Under the pieces are notes generated by a model. It searched no databases. It was not told where the DNA came from and worked only from the letters and a program-made list of their open reading frames with translations. Below, one piece after another: positions 62,069 to 64,000 of a DNA stretch of 64,000 nucleotides; position 1 is the stretch's first letter, and every line of letters begins with the position of its first letter. Origin of the DNA: Rhodobacterales bacterium (GTDB taxonomy: Bacteria > Pseudomonadota > Alphaproteobacteria > Caulobacterales > Hyphomonadaceae); NCBI GenBank assembly GCA_014763715.1, contig JACXUV010000002.1, positions 1 to 64,000 of the forward strand, written 5' to 3'. The position numbers and the translations under genes were made by a program.

Positions 62069-62491
62069 TTACGTCCCCAACAGATGCGCCACGACGCGGC
62101 GGGTGTGGGGGGCGTCGCGGTGTTCGAACAGGTAGATGCCCTGCCAGGTGCCGAGCGCCATGCGTCCGCCACTGACCGGAATGGAGAGCGATGTCTGCGT
62201 GAGGGCCGCCTTGATGTGGGCGGGCATGTCGTCCGGCCCTTCGGTGCGGTGTTCCAGATAGTGCATGGACGGGTCGTTAGCTGGCGGCACAAGGCGGCGG
62301 AAGAAGGCCTGCAGGTCTGCCTGCACGTCGGGGTCGGCATTCTCCTGCACCACAAGGGAACAGGATGTGTGCTGGCAGAACAGGGTCAGCAGGCCATCGC
62401 GTATGCCTGTGCCAGACAGGAAACGCTGCACCATGGAGGTAAACTCATAGAGGCCCTGCCCGGATGTCCTGAGCGTGATGGTCTCCTGCAT
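62069..62491 (-). CDS. YjbQ/UPF0047 family protein (secondary thiamine-phosphate synthase)
   Basis: A 140-residue protein. The family core is FCQHTSCSLVVQENADPDVQADL with the His and Cys typical of YjbQ, then HRTEGPDDMPAHIKAALTQTSLSIPV and LGTWQGIYLFEHRDAPHTR. E. coli YjbQ has weak thiamine-phosphate synthase activity, and the family may have another role. It is convergent with nothing close and divergent from the metallopeptidase gene. Confidence 0.93.
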   Translation of the reverse strand: MQETITLRTSGQGLYEFTSMVQRFLSGTGIRDGLLTLFCQHTSCSLVVQENADPDVQADLQAFFRRLVPPANDPSMHYLEHRTEGPDDMPAHIKAALTQTSLSIPVSGGRMALGTWQGIYLFEHRDAPHTRRVVAHLLGT

Positions 62492-62612
62492 GTGATTGCC
62501 CTCTTCTCAAATGGTCCCGGACTGGTCGAACAGGCTGGCCCGTCCTTGCATGGATGCTAGGATGGCGGCAATGGCCGGGCGTGGGGCCCGGCACAGTATC
62601 AGGAGATGGCGG

Positions 62613-63461
62613 ATGCGCTGGCAAGGTGGACGCAAGGGCGGCAATATCGAAGACCGCCGAGGCATGGGCGCAGGCACGATGGCCGGCGGCGGCATCGGTG
62701 TCATCATCATCGCCCTGATCGGCTATTTTGTCCTCGGCATGGAGCCGGACGAAATCGCCCAGATCGTGAGCGAACAGCCGGCCGGAACCTCCACCACGCA
62801 GGAAGGCATCCACGGCACACCGGCAGACGAGGCCGGCCAGTTCGTCGATGTGATCGGCACCAATATCAACGATGTGTGGAGCCAGACGCTGCGCGGCTAC
62901 ACCCCGCCGAATGTCGTGCTGTATGAGCAGGGCACCGGCACTGGCTGTGGCTATGGCCAGGCCGCGATGGGCCCCTTCTATTGCCCGGCGGACCAGACGG
63001 TCTATCTCGACCTCGGTTTCTGGCAGGACATGCAGACGCAGCTCGGCGCCTCCGGGGCGGACTTCGCCAAGGCCTATGTCATCGCGCACGAGTTCGGCCA
63101 CCATGTGCAGAAGCTGACCGGGACCAGCGACAAGGTGCGCCAGGCCCAGCAGGCGGCCCGCAGCCAGGAAGAAGCCAACAGCTGGTCCATAGCGCTGGAA
63201 CTCCAGGCCGACTGCTATGCCGGCGTGTGGGCGTCCCATGCTGCTGAGGTTTCCGGCGGGGCCGTCGCGCTCGAAGCTGGCGACCTTGAGGAAGGCCTGA
63301 AGACGGCGAACGCCATCGGCGACGACATGATCCAGAAGCGCATGACCGGCAAGGTCAGCCCGGAAGCCTTCACCCATGGCACGGCCGAGCAGCGCGTGAA
63401 ATGGCTTCAGCGCGGCTTCAATACCGGCGATCCGAAGGCCTGCGACACGTTCAGCCAGTAA
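62613..63461 (+). CDS. YpfJ/KPN_02809-type neutral zinc metallopeptidase
   Basis: A 282-residue protein. It opens with MRWQGGRKGGNIEDRRG, typical of the family, followed by one membrane helix (GVIIIALIGYFVLGM). The zinc motif is VIAHEFGHHVQKLTG (HExxH), with the third ligand probably in LELQADCYAG. The end has CDTF, also typical. It is probably an inner-membrane-anchored peptidase facing the periplasm; substrate unknown. ATG at 62613 is used because AGGAGATGG precedes it and the family begins there. Confidence 0.9.
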   Translation: MRWQGGRKGGNIEDRRGMGAGTMAGGGIGVIIIALIGYFVLGMEPDEIAQIVSEQPAGTSTTQEGIHGTPADEAGQFVDVIGTNINDVWSQTLRGYTPPNVVLYEQGTGTGCGYGQAAMGPFYCPADQTVYLDLGFWQDMQTQLGASGADFAKAYVIAHEFGHHVQKLTGTSDKVRQAQQAARSQEEANSWSIALELQADCYAGVWASHAAEVSGGAVALEAGDLEEGLKTANAIGDDMIQKRMTGKVSPEAFTHGTAEQRVKWLQRGFNTGDPKACDTFSQ

Positions 63462-63497
63462 ACCGGACGCCGGGGAAACATTAGCCCGGGCCGGGCC

Positions 63498-63580
63498 AAC
63501 CCTCAGATTTCCTGCATTGCCTTTCTCCCGGCCGCTGACCTATGACGGCCGGGAGAAGAACAAATGCATATTGGAGGGTT
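63498..63580 (+). promoter_or_regulatory. Nested hairpin leader that hides the metY ribosome-binding site
   Basis: Three co-axial helices: AACCCTC (63498-63504) with GAGGGTT (63574-63580); TGCATT (63513-63518) with AATGCA (63563-63568); TCTCCCGGCCG (63524-63534) with CGGCCGGGAGA (63546-63556), loop CTGACCTATGA. The outer helix covers the GGAGGG ribosome-binding site at 63573-63578, 7 bases before the start. Such a layout suggests translational control, possibly by a sulfur metabolite. The conserved cores of SAM-II/SAM-V were not recognised. Confidence 0.5.
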
Positions 63581-63584
63581 CGCC

Positions 63585-64000
63585 ATGACCGACACACCGC
63601 AGGGCTTTGACACGCTGGCCATTCACGCAGGGGCGGAAGCGGACCCGGCAACCGGCGCACGCCAGGTGCCGATCTATCAGACGACGGCCTATGTGTTCCG
63701 CGACGCAGACCATGCCGCCGCCCTCTTCGGCCTGCAGGAAGTCGGCTACATCTATTCCCGCCTGACCAACCCGACCATCGGCGCCCTGCAAAACCGGATC
63801 GCGGCACTGGAAGGCGGCGCGGGTGCGGTCTGCTGTTCGTCCGGCCACGCGGCGCAGATCATGGCCCTCTTCCCGCTGATGGCGCCGGGCCGCAACATCG
63901 TTGCCTCGACGCGCCTTTATGGCGGCACGATCACCCAGTTCAGCCAGACGTTCAAACGCTTCGGCTGGTCCTGCACCTTTGTCGACTTCGACGATCTGGA
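63585..64000 (+). CDS. metY: O-acetylhomoserine sulfhydrylase-type enzyme, cut by the window end
   Basis: The first 138 residues of a PLP-dependent Cys/Met metabolism enzyme (O-acetylhomoserine aminocarboxypropyltransferase/cysteine synthase family). Recognisable are GFDTLAIHAGAEADPATGAR, VPIYQTTAYVFRDADHAAALF, IYSRLTNPTIGALQNRIAALEGG and CCSSGHAAQIMAL. The active-site Lys lies beyond the window. ATG at 63585 is preceded by GGAGGG; an in-frame ATG at 63564 is less likely. It makes homocysteine from O-acetylhomoserine and sulfide. Confidence 0.92.
   Translation, partial: MTDTPQGFDTLAIHAGAEADPATGARQVPIYQTTAYVFRDADHAAALFGLQEVGYIYSRLTNPTIGALQNRIAALEGGAGAVCCSSGHAAQIMALFPLMAPGRNIVASTRLYGGTITQFSQTFKRFGWSCTFVDFDDL

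Noticed and set aside
63462-63584. Standard SAM-II or SAM-V riboswitch upstream of metY
   Set aside because: The pairing pattern here is a plain nested hairpin; the conserved unpaired cores and pseudoknot of those classes were not recognised.

Overview
The window is one 64 kb stretch of an alphaproteobacterial chromosome with high GC and closely packed genes. Three things support this. A two-piece, circularly permuted tmRNA gene (ssrA, about 26001-26320) is a hallmark of the class. The master cell-cycle regulator CtrA and its inhibitor SciP flank a Caulobacter-type flagellar operon (48751-54299). An SspB adaptor, a DUF4169 protein and a TonB-dependent receptor fit the same group. By gene content, a stalked or budding aquatic bacterium of the Hyphomonadaceae/Caulobacterales type (Hyphomonas-like) is the best guess; this is inference from protein recognition, not from a search.

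Layout. 1-2860: a disrupted UvrD-type helicase, a small secreted protein and a cupin. 2860-3200: a gene-free, strongly structured stretch ending in a minus-strand terminator. 3206-12443: old yellow enzyme, DUF3291, a TPR lipoprotein, small proteins, GNAT, SulP transporter, SDR and fumarase C, then an L7/L12-like membrane protein overlapping a RusA resolvase broken by a stop codon. 12456-21036: DsrE-like protein, HemN, S-formylglutathione hydrolase, GST, rhodanese, several small unknowns, an unusual lipoprotein RidA and glutathione-dependent formaldehyde dehydrogenase. 21130-26320: LysR regulator, DapB, a mannose-type PTS IIA plus HPr, a membrane-tethered LuxR-type regulator, a di-heme peroxidase lipoprotein and tmRNA. 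26369-33551: lipoprotein, EEP-family hydrolase, cardiolipin synthase, a sphingosine-1-phosphate-lyase-like enzyme, SspB, two thioesterases and a cytochrome P450. 33642-38216: a DEAD-box helicase without its N terminus, and gyrB. 38223-48632: sulfotransferase, palindromic repeats, pirin, the queC-queE-queD operon, TonB receptor, sugar dehydrogenase and RecR. 48751-54299: ctrA, flhG, flhF, fliN, flbE/fliH, fliG, a very short fliF, and sciP. 54506-64000: phosphotransferase, TetR-like protein, ProC, YbjN-like protein, UbiK-like protein, Lgt, MidA-type methyltransferase, S9 peptidase, YjbQ, YpfJ-type metallopeptidase and the start of MetY behind a nested RNA hairpin.

Genes that work together. frmA and fghA catalyse consecutive steps of glutathione-dependent formaldehyde oxidation. 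ssrA and sspB belong to the same trans-translation/ClpXP degradation route. queC, queE and queD are consecutive or related queuosine-pathway genes in overlapping frames. ctrA, sciP and the flagellar genes form a cell-cycle/motility module.

The most notable signals are a roughly 220-residue FliF lacking the usual N-terminal ring-building domains, and an FlhF whose GTPase motifs have decayed. A hairpin occludes the metY ribosome-binding site, and the QueD-like protein lacks the usual catalytic cysteine. The structured RNA-like region at 2.9-3.2 kb is unidentified. Three conserved genes are interrupted (uvrD internal deletion, helicase N-terminal loss, rusA stop codon). Either this genome is really losing them or the assembly contains small deletions; read data would decide. 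No CRISPR array, tRNA, rRNA, insertion sequence or prophage was seen.
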